Source of the DNA: Petrolisthes cinctipes
Lineage: Eukaryota; Arthropoda; Malacostraca; Decapoda; Porcellanidae
DNA length: 64,000 nucleotides
Direction of reading: 5' to 3'
Assembly: GCA_033782935.1 (NCBI GenBank)
Contig: JAWQEG010000003.1
Span: 4,786,501-4,850,500 of the forward strand
Of the stretch, positions 51,620 to 61,336 are shown in pieces (the stretch's first letter is position 1; each line of letters begins with the position of its first letter). The notes beneath the pieces are model-generated. The model was not told the origin of the DNA. It was given only the letters and a program-made list of their open reading frames with translations, and searched no databases. The translations under genes and the position numbers were made by a program.

Positions 51620-54600
51620 TATTTTGAAAATATTCTATCACTGTACAGATTGCATCTGGGACCCCAAAATATTGAATTTTCGGGTGTTTTGAGCCTGAAT
51701 TTGAGATATAAACGGGTACAGAAGATACATGCACATATTGACTTTGGGCACCAAAAATATCGATTTTCAGCATGTTTTGGGCCTGAATTTTGAAAATACT
51801 CTAACACGGAGTAGGCATGTACAGATTGCTTCTGGGACCCCAAAATATCGAATTTTCGGGTGTTTAGGGCCAGAATTTGAGATATAAACGGGTACAGAAG
51901 ATGCATGCACATATCGACTTTTGGGCACCTAAAAGATCGATTTTCAGTATGTTTTTGGCCTGTATTTTGAAAATACTCTAACACGGAGTAGGCATGTACA
52001 GATACCTTCTGGGACCTCTAAATATCAAATTTTCGGGTGTTTTGGGACTGAATTTGAGATATCGATTTTTTGGCACCTAAAATGTCGATTTTTAGCATGT
52101 TTTTAGCCTATATTTTGAAAATATTCTAGCACTGTGTAGGCATGTACAGATTGCTTCTGGGACCCCAAAATATTGAATTTTCGGGTGTTTTGAGCCTGAA
52201 TTTGAGATATAAACGGGTACAGAAGATACATGCACATATTGACTTTGGGTATCTAAAATATCGATTTTCAGCATTTTTTGGGCCTGTATTTTGAAAATGC
52301 TCTAACACTGAGTAGGCATGTACAGATTGCTTCGGGGACCCCAAAATATTGAATTTTCGGGTGTTTTGAGCCAGAATTTGAGATATAAACGGGTACTGAA
52401 GATGCATGCACATATCGACTTTTGTGCACCTAAAAGATCGATTTTCAGTATGTTTTTGGCCTGTATTTTGAAAATACTCTAACACGGAGTAGGCATGTAC
52501 AGATACCTTCTGGGACCTCTAAATATCGAATTTTCGGGTGTTTTGGGACTGAATTTGAGATATTGATTTTTTGGCACCTAAAATGTCGATTTTTAGCATG
52601 TTTTTAGCCTATATTTTGAAAATATTCTAGCACTGTGTAGGCATGTACAGATTGCTTCTGGGACCCCAAAATATTGAATTTTCGGGTGTTTTGAGCCTGA
52701 ATTTGAGATATAAACGGGTACAGAAGATACATGCACATATTGACTTTGAGCATCTAAAATATCGATTTTCAGCATGTTTTGGGCCTGTATTTTGAAAATA
52801 CTCTAACACTGAGTAGGCATGTACAGATTGCTTCTGGGACCCAAAAATATTGAATTTTCGGGTGTTTTGAGCCTGAATTTGAGATATAAACGGGTACTGA
52901 AGATGCATGCACATACCGACTTTTGTGCACCTAAAAGATCGATTTTCAGTATGTTTTGAGCATGTATTTTGAAAATACTCTAACACGGAGTAGGCATGTA
53001 CAGATCGCTTCTGGGACCCCTAAATATCGAATTTTCGGGTGTTTTGGGACTGAATTTGAGATATCGACTTTTTGGCACCTAAAAGATCGATTTTTAGCAT
53101 GTTTTTAGCCTATATTTTGAAAATATTCTAGCACTGTACAGATTGCTTCTGGGACCCCAAAATATTGAATTTTCGGGTGTTTTGAGCCTGAATTTGAGAT
53201 ATAAACGGGTACAGAAGATACATGCACATATTGACTTTAGGCACCAAAAATATCGATTTTCAGCATGTTTTGGGCCTGAATTTTGAAAATACTCTAACAC
53301 GGAGTACGCATGTACAGATCGCTTCTGGGACCCCAAAATATCGAATTTTCGAGTGTTTTGAGCCTGAATTTGAGATATAAACGGGTACTGAAGATGCATG
53401 CACATATCGACTTTTGTGCACCTAAAAGATCGATTTTCAGTATGTTTTGAGCATGTATTTTGAAAATACTCTAACACGGAGTAGGCATGTACAGATCGCT
53501 TCTGGGACCCCTAAATATCGAATTTTCGGGTGTTTTGGGACTGAATTTGAGATATTGACTTTTTGGCACCTAAAAGATCGATTTTTAGCATGTTTTTAGC
53601 CTATATTTTGAAAATATTCTAGCACTGTACAGATTGCATCTGGGACCCCAAAATATTGAATTTTCGGGTGTTTTGAGCCTGAATTTGAGATATAAACGGG
53701 TACAGAAGATACATGCACATATTGACTTTGGGCACCAAAAATATCGATTTTCAGCATGTTTTGGGCCTGAATTTTGAAAAAAACTCTAACACGGAGTAGG
53801 CATGTACAGCTCGCTTCTGGGACCCCAAAATATCGAATTTTCGGGTGTTTAGGGCCAGAATTTGAGATATAAACGGGTACAGAATATGCATGCACATATC
53901 GACTTTTGGGCACCTAAAAGATCGATTTTCAGTATGTTTTTGGCCTGTATTTTGAAAATACTCTAACACGGAGTAGGCATGTACAGATACCTTCTGGGAC
54001 CTCTAAATATCGAATTTTCGGGTGTTTTGGGACTGAATTTGAGATATCGATTTTTTGGCACCTAAAATGTCGATTTTTTGCATGTTTTTAGCCTATATTT
54101 TGAAAATATTCTAGCACTGTGTAGGCATGTACAGATTGCTTCTGGGACCCCAAAATATTGAATTTTCGGGTGTTTTGAGCCTGAATTTGAGATATAAACG
54201 GGTACAGAAGATACATGCACATATTGACTTTGGGTATCTAAAATATCGATTTTCAGCATTTTTTGGGCCTGTATTTTGAAAATACTCTAACACTGAGTAG
54301 GCATGTACAGATTGCTTCTGGGACCCCAAAATATTGAATTTTCGGGTGTTTTGAGCCAGAATTTGAGATATAAACGGGTACTGAAGATGCATGCACATAT
54401 CGACTTTTGGGCACCTAAAAGATCGATTTTCAGTATGTTTTTGGCCTGTATTTTGAAAATACTCTAACACGGAGTAGGCATGTACAGATACCTTCTGGGA
54501 CCTCTAAATATCGAATTTTCGGGTGTTTTGGGACTGAATTTGAGATATTGATTTTTTGGCACCTAAAATGTCGATTTTTAGCATGTTTTTAGCCTATATT

Positions 54601-57600
54601 TTGAAAATATTCTAGCACTGTGTAGGCATGTACAGATTGCTTCTGGGACCCCAAAATATTGAATTTTCGGGTGTTTTGAGCCTGAATTTGAGATATAAAC
54701 GGGTACAGAAGATTCATGCACATATTGACTTTGGGCATCTAAAATATCGATTTTCAGCATGTTTTGGGCCTGTATTTTGAAAATACTCTAACACTGAGTA
54801 GGCATGTACAGATTGCTTCTGGGACCCAAAAATATTGAATTTTCGGGTGTTTTGAGCCTGAATTTGAGATATAAACGGGTACTGAAGATGCATGCACATA
54901 CCGACTTTTGTGCACCTAAAAGATCGATTTTCAGTATGTTTTGAGCATGTATTTTGAAAATACTCTAACACGGAGTAGGCATGTACAGATCGCTTCTGGG
55001 ACCCCTAAATATCGAATTTTCGGGTGTTTTGGGACTGAATTTGAGATATCGACTTTTTGGCACCTAAAAGATCGATTTTTAGCATGTTTTTAGCCTATAT
55101 TTTGAAAATATTCTAGCACTGTACAGATTGCTTCTGGGACCCCAAAATATTGAATTTTCGGGTGTTTTGAGCCTGAATTTGAGATATAAACGGGTACAGA
55201 AGATACATGCACATATTGACTTTGGGCACCAAAAATATCGATTTTACGCATGTTTTGGGCCTCAATTTTGAAAATACTCTAACACGGAGTAGGCATGTAC
55301 AGATCGCTTCTGGGACCACAAAATATCGAATTTTCGGGTGTTTTGAGCCTGAATTTGAGATATAAACGGGTACTGAAGATGCATGCACATATCGACTTTT
55401 GTGCACCTAAAAGATCGATTTTCAGTATGTTTTGAGCATGTATTTTGAAAATACTCTAACACGGAGTAGGCATGTACAGATCGCTTCTGGGACCCCTAAA
55501 TATCGAATTTTCGGGTGTTTTGGGACTGAATTTGAGATATTGACTTTTTGGCACCTAAAAGATCGATTTTTAGCATGTTTTTAGCCTATATTTTGAAAAT
55601 ATTCTAGCACTGTACAGATTGCATCTGGGACCCCAAAATATTGAATTTTCGGGTGTTTTGAGCCTGAATTTGAGATATAAACGGGTACAGAAGATACATG
55701 CACATATTGACTTTGGGCACCAAAAATATCGATTTTCAGCATGTTTTGGGCCTGAATTTTGAAAATACTCTAACACGGAGTAGGCATGTACAGCTCGCTT
55801 CTGGGACCCCAAAATATCGAATTTTCGGGTGTTTAGGGCCAGAATTTGAGATATAAACGGGTACAGAATATGCATGCACATATCGACTTTTGGGCACCTA
55901 AAAGATCGATTTTCAGTATGTTTTTGGCCTGTATTTTGAAAATACTCTAACACGGAGTAGGCATGTACATATACCTTCTGGGACCTCTAAATATCGAATT
56001 TTCGGGTGTTTTGGGACTGAATTTGAAATATCGATTTTTTGGCACCTAAAATGTCGATTTTTAGCATGTTTTTAGCCTATATTTTGAAAATATTCTAGCA
56101 CTGTGTAGGCATGTACAGATTGCTTCTGGGACCCCAAAATATTGAATTTTCGGGTGTTTTGAGCCTGAATTTGAGATATAAACGGGTACAGAAGATACAT
56201 GCACATATTGACTTTGGGTATCTAAAATATCGATTTTCAGCATTTTTTGGGCCTGTATTTTGAAAATACTCTAACACTGAGTAGGCATGTACAGATTGCT
56301 TCTGGGACCCCAAAATATTGAATTTTCGGGTGTTTTGAGCCAGAATTTGAGATATAAACGGGTACTGAAGATGCATGCACATATCGACTTTTGGGCACCT
56401 AAAAGATCGATTTTCAGTATGTTTTTGGCCTGTATTTTGAAAATACTCTAACACGGAGTAGGCATGTACAGATACCTTCTGGGACCTCTAAATATCGAAT
56501 TTTCGGGTGTTTTGGGACTGAATTTGAGATATTGATTTTTTGGCACCTAAAATGTCGATTTTTAGCATGTTTTTAGCCTATATTTTGAAAATATTCTAGC
56601 ACTGTGTAGGCATGTACAGATTGCTTCTGGGACCCCAAAATATTGAATTTTCGGGTGTTTTGAGCCTGAATTTGAGATATAAACGGGTACAGAAGATACA
56701 TGCACATATTGACTTTGGGCACCAAAAATATCGATTTTCAGCATGTTTTGGGCCTGAATTTTGAAAATACTCTAACACGGAGTAGGCATGTACAGATCGC
56801 TTCTGGGACCCCAAAATATCGAATTTTCGGGTGTTTTGAGCCTGAATTTGAGATATAAACGGGTACTGAAGATGCATGCACATATCGACTTTTGTGCACC
56901 TAAAAGATCGATTTTCAGTATGTTTTGAGCATGTATTTTGAAAATACTCTAACACGGAGTAGGCATGTACAGATCGCTTCTGGGACCCCTAAATATCGAA
57001 TTTTCGGGTGTTTTGGGACTGAATTTGAGATATCGACTTTTTGGCACCTAAAAGATCGATTTTTAGCATGTTTTTAGCCTATATTTTGAAAATATTCTAG
57101 CACTGTACAGATTGCTTCTGGGACCCCAAAATATTGAATTTTCGGGTGTTTTGAGCCTGAATTTGAGATATAAACGGGTACAGAAGATACATGCACATAT
57201 TGACTTTGGGCACCAAAAATATCGATTTTCAGCATGTTTTGGGCCTGAATTTTGAAAATACTCTAACACGGAGTAGGCATGTACAGATCGCTTCTGGGAC
57301 CCCAAAATATCGAATTTTCGGGTGTTTTGAGCCTGAATTTGAGATATAAACGGGTACTGAAGATGCATGCACATATCGACTTTTGTGCACCTAAAAGATC
57401 GATTTTCAGTATGTTTTGAGCATGTATTTTGAAAATACTCTAACACGGAGTAGGCATGTACAGATCGCTTCTGGGACCCCTAAATATCGAATTTTCGGGT
57501 GTTTTGGGACAGAATTTGAGATATCGACTTTTTGGCACCTAAAAGATCGATTTTTAGCATGTTTTTAGCCTATATTTTGAAAATATTCTAGCACTGAGTA

Positions 57601-58073
57601 GGCATGTACAGATTGCTTCTGGGACCCCAAGATATTGAATTTTCGGGTGTTTTGAGCCTGAATTTGAGATATAAACGGGTACAGAAGATACATGCACATA
57701 TTGACTTTGGACATCTAAAATATCGATTTTCAGCATGTTTTGGGCCTGTATTTTGAAAATACTCTAACACTGAGTAGGCATGTACAGATTGCTTCTGGGA
57801 CCCCAAAATATTGAATTTTCGGGTGTTTTGAGCCTGAATTTGAGATATAAACGGGTACAGAAGATGCATGCACATATCGACTTTTGTGCACCTAAAAGAT
57901 CGATTTTCAGTATGTTTTGAGCATGTATTTTGAAAATACTCTAACACGGAGTAGGTATGTACAGATCGCTTCTGGGACCCCTAAATATCGAATTTTCGGG
58001 TGTTTCGGGACTGAATTTGAGATATCGACTTTTTGGCACCTAAAAGATCGATTTTTAGCATGTTTTTAGCCTA

Positions 58074-58398
58074 TATTTTGAAAATATTCTAGCACTGAGT
58101 AGGCATGTACAGATTGCTTCTGGGACCCCAAAATATTTAATTTTCGGGTGTTTAGGGCCAGAATTTGAGATATAAACGGGTACTGAAGATGCATGCACAT
58201 ATCGACTTTTGGGCACCTAAAAGATCGATTTTCAGTATGTTTTTGGCCTGTATTTTGAAAATATTCTAACACGGAGTAGGCATGTACAGATACCTTCTGG
58301 GACCTCTAAATATCGAATTTTCGGGTGTTTTGGGACTGAATTTGAGATATCGATTTTTTGGCACCTAAAATGTCGATTTTTAGCATGTTTTAAGCCTA
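58074..58398. repeat. Dimeric unit, 325 bp, copy 2 counterpart of 38877
   Basis: It carries the same AATATTTAATTTTCGG and AATATTCTAACACGG markers as 38877-39201, offset 19,197 bp. It lies next to the right limit of copy 2. Confidence 0.86.
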
Positions 58399-58899
58399 TA
58401 TTTTGAAAATATTCTAGCACTGTGTAGGCATGTACAGATTGCTTCTGGGACCCCAAAATATTGAATTTTCGGGTGTTTTGAGCCTGAATTTGAGATATAT
58501 ACGGGTACAGAAGATACATGCACATATTGACTTTGGGAACAAAAAATATCGATTTTCAGCATGTTTTGGGCCTGAATTTTGAAAATACTCTAACACGGAG
58601 TAGGCATGTACAGATCGCTTCTGGGACCCCAAAATATTGAATTTTCGGGTGTTTTGAGCCTGAATTTGAGATATAAACGGGTACTGAAGATGCATGCACA
58701 TATCGACTTTTGTGCACCTAAAAGATCGATTTTCAGTATGTTTTGAGCATGTATTTTGAAAATACTCTAACACGGAGTAGGCATGTACAGATCGCTTCTG
58801 GGACCCCTAAATATCGAATTTTCGGGTGTTTTGGGACTGAAATTGAGATATCGACTTTTTGGCACCTAAAAGATCGATTTTTAGCATGTTTTTAGCCTA

Positions 58900-59214
58900 T
58901 ATTTTGAAAATATTCTAGAACTGTACAGATTGCTTCTGGGACCCCAAAATATTGAATTTTCGGGTGTTTTGAGCCTGAATTTGAGATATAAACGGGTACA
59001 GAAGATGCATGCACATATCGACTTTTGGGCACCTAAAAGATCGATTTTCAGTATGTTTTTGGCCTGTATTTTGAAAATACTCTAACACGGAGTAGGCATG
59101 TACAGATACCTTCTGGGACCTCTAAATGTCGAATTTTCGGGTGTTTTGGGACTGAATTTGAGATATCGATTTTTTGGCGCCTAAAATGTCGATTTTTAGC
59201 ATGTTTTTAGCCTA
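58900..59214. repeat. Dimeric unit, 315 bp (10-bp-deleted 1/2a mosaic + 3a)
   Basis: The first monomer starts CTAGAACTGTACAGATTGC with the 10-bp deletion and passes into a 2a back (ACAGAAGATGCATGC, CTTTTGGGCACC, TTTTTGGCCTG), making 167 bp. A 148-bp 3a with CTAAATGTCGAATTTT and TTGGCGCC follows. Confidence 0.83.
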
Positions 59215-59362
59215 TATTTTGAAAATATTCTAGCACTGAGTAGGCATGTACAGATACCTTCTGGGACCTCTAAATATCGAATTTTCGGGTGTTTTGGGAC
59301 TGAATTTGAGATATCGACTTTTTGGCACCTAAAAGATCGATTTTTAGCATGTTTTTAGCCTA
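59215..59362. repeat. Lone short monomer, 148 bp
   Basis: A type 1 boundary (TTCTAGCACTGAGTAGGC) runs directly into a type 3 body (ATACCTTCTGGGACCTCT, the 29-bp loss, CGACTTTTTGG). It follows another type 3 monomer, so two short monomers stand side by side; elsewhere I saw short monomers separated by at least one long one. Confidence 0.83.
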
Positions 59363-60344
59363 TATTTTGAAAATATTCTAGCACTGTACAGATTGCTTCT
59401 GGGACCCCAAAATATTGAATTTTCGGGTGTTTTGAGCCTGAATTTGAGATATAAACGGGTACAGAAGATACATGCACATATTGACTTTGGGCACCAAAAA
59501 TATCGATTTTCAGCATGTTTTGGGCCTGAATTTTGAAAATACTCTAACACGGAGTAGGCATGTACAGATCGCTTCTGGGACCCCAAAATATTGAATTTTC
59601 GGGTGTTTTGAGCCTGAATTTGAGATATAAACGTGTACTGAAGATGCATGCACATATCGACTTTTGTGCACCTAAAAGATCGATTTTCAGTATGTTTTGA
59701 GCATGTATTTTGAAAATACTCTAACACGGAGTAGGCATGTACAGATCGCTTCTGGGACCCCTAAATATCGAATTTTCGGGTGTTTTGGGACTGAATTTGA
59801 GATATCGACTTTTTGGCACCTAAAAGATCGATTTTTAGCATGTTTTTAGCCTATATTTTGAAAATATTCTAGCACTGTACAGATTGCTTCTGGGACCCCA
59901 AAATATTGAATTTTCGGGTGTTTTGAGCCTGAATTTGAGATATAAACGGGTACAGAAGATACATGCACATATTGACTTTGGGCACCAAAAATATCGATTT
60001 TCAGCATGTTTTGGGCCTGAATTTTGAAAATACTCTAACACGGAGTAGGCATGTACAGATCGCTTCTGGGACCCCAAAATATCGAATTTTCGGGTGTTTT
60101 GAGCCTGAATTTGAGATATAAACGGGTACTGAAGATGCATGCACATATCGACTTTTGTGCACCTAAAAGATCGATTTTCAGTATGTTTTGAGCATGTATT
60201 TTGAAAATACACTAACACGGAGTAGGCATGTACAGATCGCTTCTGGGACCCCTAAATATCGAATTTTCGGGTGTTTTGGGACTGAATTTGAGATATCGAC
60301 TTTTTGGCACCTAAAAGATCGATTTTTAGCATGTTTTTAGCCTA

Positions 60345-60510
60345 TATTTTGAAAATATTCTAGCACTGTACAGATTGCTTCTGGGACCCCAAAATATTGA
60401 ATTTTCGGGTGTTTTGAGCCTGAATTTGAGATATAAACGGGTACAGAAGATACATGCACATATTGACTTTGGGCACCAAAAATATCGATTTTCAGCATGT
60501 TTTGGGCCTG
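60345..60510. repeat. Satellite monomer type 1b, 166-bp deleted form (example)
   Basis: Type 1 is recognised by the boundary TTGAAAATATTCTAGCACTG, by TTG instead of TCG at three places, and by GATACATGCACATATTGAC. The 1b version reads GGGCACCAAAAATATC near its end and runs into GAATTTTG of the next monomer. This copy has the 10-bp deletion that turns CACTGAGTAGGCATGTACAG into CACTGTACAG; the TG at both edges of the lost block is microhomology. The 10-bp loss is what separates 491-bp from 501-bp units. Confidence 0.93.
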
Positions 60511-60687
60511 AATTTTGAAAATACTCTAACACGGAGTAGGCATGTACAGATCGCTTCTGGGACCCCAAAATATCGAATTTTCGGGTGTTTAGGGCCAGAA
60601 TTTGAGATATAAACGGGTACAGGAGATGCATGCACATATCGACTTTTGGGCACCTAAAAGATCGATTTTCAGTATGTTTTTGGCCTG
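60511..60687. repeat. Satellite monomer type 2a, 177 bp (example of the fullest form)
   Basis: This is the full-length form and the one with most CpG sites (7 by count). It starts AATTTTGAAAATACTC, has ACACGGAGTAGGC, GATCGCTTC, TATCGAATTTTCGG, TTTAGGGCCAGAATT, ATGCATGCACATATCGAC and TTTTTGGCCTG. GC is about 41%. It contains TATAAA and the 8-bp palindrome TGCATGCA. I treat it as the best stand-in for the ancestral monomer because the other types can be derived from it by deletions and by CG to TG changes. That direction is an inference. Confidence 0.9.
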
Positions 60688-60726
60688 TATTTTGAAAATA
60701 CTCTAACACGGAGTAGGCATGTACAG
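60550..60726. repeat. Half-monomer pair: 88-bp half A (60550-60637) and 89-bp half B (60638-60726)
   Basis: Reading from ATCG at monomer position 40, the next 88 bases align with the 89 bases starting at monomer position 128 and running into the next monomer. A hand alignment of the type 2a consensus gives 58 matches in 88 columns with one 1-base gap, about 66%. Shared blocks include ATCG, TTCTGGG/TTTTGGG, AAAATATCGA/AAAAGATCGA, TGTTTAGGGCC/TGTTTTTGGCC, and GCATGCACA/GCATGTACA. The 177-bp monomer is therefore probably an ancient dimer of a unit of about 88 bp. Confidence 0.8.
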
Positions 60727-60835
60727 ATACCTTCTGGGACCTCTAAATATCGAATTTTCGGGTGTTTTGGGACTGAATTTGAGATATCGATTTTTTGGCA
60801 CCTAAAATGTCGATTTTTAGCATGTTTTTAGCCTA
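60688..60835. repeat. Satellite monomer type 3a, 148-bp shortened form (example)
   Basis: Type 3 goes straight from GAATTTGAGATAT to CGA, where types 1 and 2 have 29 more bases (AAACGGGTAC to GCACATAT). ATAT stands at both edges of the missing block, so the loss fits a microhomology deletion. Type 3 therefore lacks TATAAA, CGGGTAC and one GCATG element. The 3a version has ATACCTTCTGGGACCTCT and ends CTAAAATGTCGATTTTTAGC. Nearly every trimer in the window closes with such a short monomer. Confidence 0.93.
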
Positions 60836-61011
60836 TATTTTGAAAATATTCTAGCACTGTGTAGGCATGTACAGATTGCATCTGGGACCCCAAAATATTG
60901 AATTTTCGGGTGTTTTGAGCCTGAATTTGAGATATAAACGGGTACAGAAGATACATGCACATATTGACTTTGGACATCTAAAATATCGATTTTCAGCATG
61001 TTTTGGGCCTG
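60836..61011. repeat. Satellite monomer type 1a, 176 bp (example)
   Basis: This full-length type 1 copy has CACTGTGTAGGCATG with no 10-bp deletion, ATTGC and ATATTGAATTTT instead of the CG-bearing forms, GATACATGCACATATTGAC and a CATCTAAAATATCG tail. It follows 3a and precedes 2b. This copy carries GATTGCATCTGGG where most have GATTGCTTCTGGG, a private base that separates it from the later duplicate 2,298 bp downstream. Confidence 0.9.
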
Positions 61012-61188
61012 TATTTTGAAAATACTCTAACACTGAGTAGGCATGTACAGATTGCTTCTGGGACCCAAAAATATTGAATTTTCGGGTGTTTTGAGCCTGA
61101 ATTTGAGATATAAACGGGTACTGAAGATGCATGCACATATCGACTTTTGTGCACCTAAAAGATCGATTTTCAGTATGTTTTGAGCATG
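61012..61188. repeat. Satellite monomer type 2b, 177 bp (example)
   Basis: Type 2b begins like type 1 (CACTGAGTAGGC, GATTGCTTC, ATATTGAA, TGTTTTGAGCCTG) and ends in its own way (ACTGAAGATGCATGC, CGACTTTTGTGCACC, TTTTGAGCATG). It looks like a mosaic of a type 1 front and a type 2 back, consistent with an old exchange between monomers. This copy has the common sub-variant GGGACCCAAAAATATTG. Confidence 0.88.
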
Positions 61189-61336
61189 TATTTTGAAAAT
61201 ACTTTAACACGGAGTAGGTATGTACAGATCGCTTCTGGGACCTCTAAATATCGAATTTTCGGGTGTTTTGGGACTGAATTTGAGATATCGACTTTTTGGC
61301 ACCTAAAAGATCGATTTTTAGCATGTTTTTAGCCTA
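61189..61336. repeat. Satellite monomer type 3b, 148 bp (example)
   Basis: This is a short monomer with the same 29-bp loss as 3a. It differs from 3a by GATCGCTTC instead of GATACCTTC, CGACTTTTTGG instead of CGATTTTTTGG, and AAAAGATCG instead of AAAATGTCG. In most copies it reads GGGACCCCTAAATATCG; this copy has GGGACCTCTAAATATCG, a 3a-like base. It is followed by a type 1b boundary. Confidence 0.88.

Larger units (their letters stand above)
39368..58564. repeat. Large tandem segmental duplication, copy 2 (about 19.2 kb)
   Basis: Second copy of the block at 16360-39367. Single-base differences I could place against copy 1 include 23219/43732, 26431/46944, 27614/48127, 29706/48902, 30312/49508, 31045/50241, 39241/58438, a TACGC/TCAGC change near 55246 and an A/G change at 56026. 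It lacks the 2,495-bp repeat and the 1,317-bp stretch. All dimer, tetramer and lone-monomer irregularities of copy 1 recur in order. Confidence 0.93.
58565..59762. repeat. Irregular zone between copy 2 and the right-hand duplication
   Basis: This is the original right flank of the large duplicated block. It contains a 2b-3b passage with GACTGAAATTGAG, a 315-bp dimer, a lone 148-bp short monomer and a trimer with AACGTGTACTG. No unique sequence is present. Unit order is disturbed more than in the neighbouring kilobases. Confidence 0.82.
60345..61336. repeat. Representative six-monomer higher-order repeat, 992 bp (1b-2a-3a-1a-2b-3b)
   Basis: This is a clean example of the larger period. Six monomers of 166, 177, 148, 176, 177 and 148 bp follow in order, then the series restarts. 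The two halves differ by fixed diagnostic bases: 2a has GTGTTTAGGGCCAGAATT and GGGCACC, 2b has ACTGAAGATGC, TTTTGTGCACC and TTTTGAGCATG; 3a has ATACCTTCTGGGACCTCT and CGATTTTTTGG, 3b has GATCGCTTC and CGACTTTTTGG; 1b ends GGGCACCAAAAATATC, 1a ends GGGCATCT (GGACATCT in this copy). When neither type 1 copy carries the 10-bp deletion the unit is 1,002 bp. Alternation is the rule but is often reshuffled elsewhere. Confidence 0.9.

Noticed and set aside
60608..60613. TATAAA in each full-length monomer as a promoter
   Set aside because: A six-base match in an AT-rich repeat is weak evidence, and nothing downstream looks like a transcript unit. Satellite transcription is possible but not shown by the sequence.
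60603..60622. CENP-B box-like site around GAGATATAAACGGGT
   Set aside because: It matches 7 of the 9 fixed positions of the box pattern, but about one such match per two monomers is expected by chance on both strands, and the TTCG half is missing. It is absent from type 3 because of the 29-bp loss.
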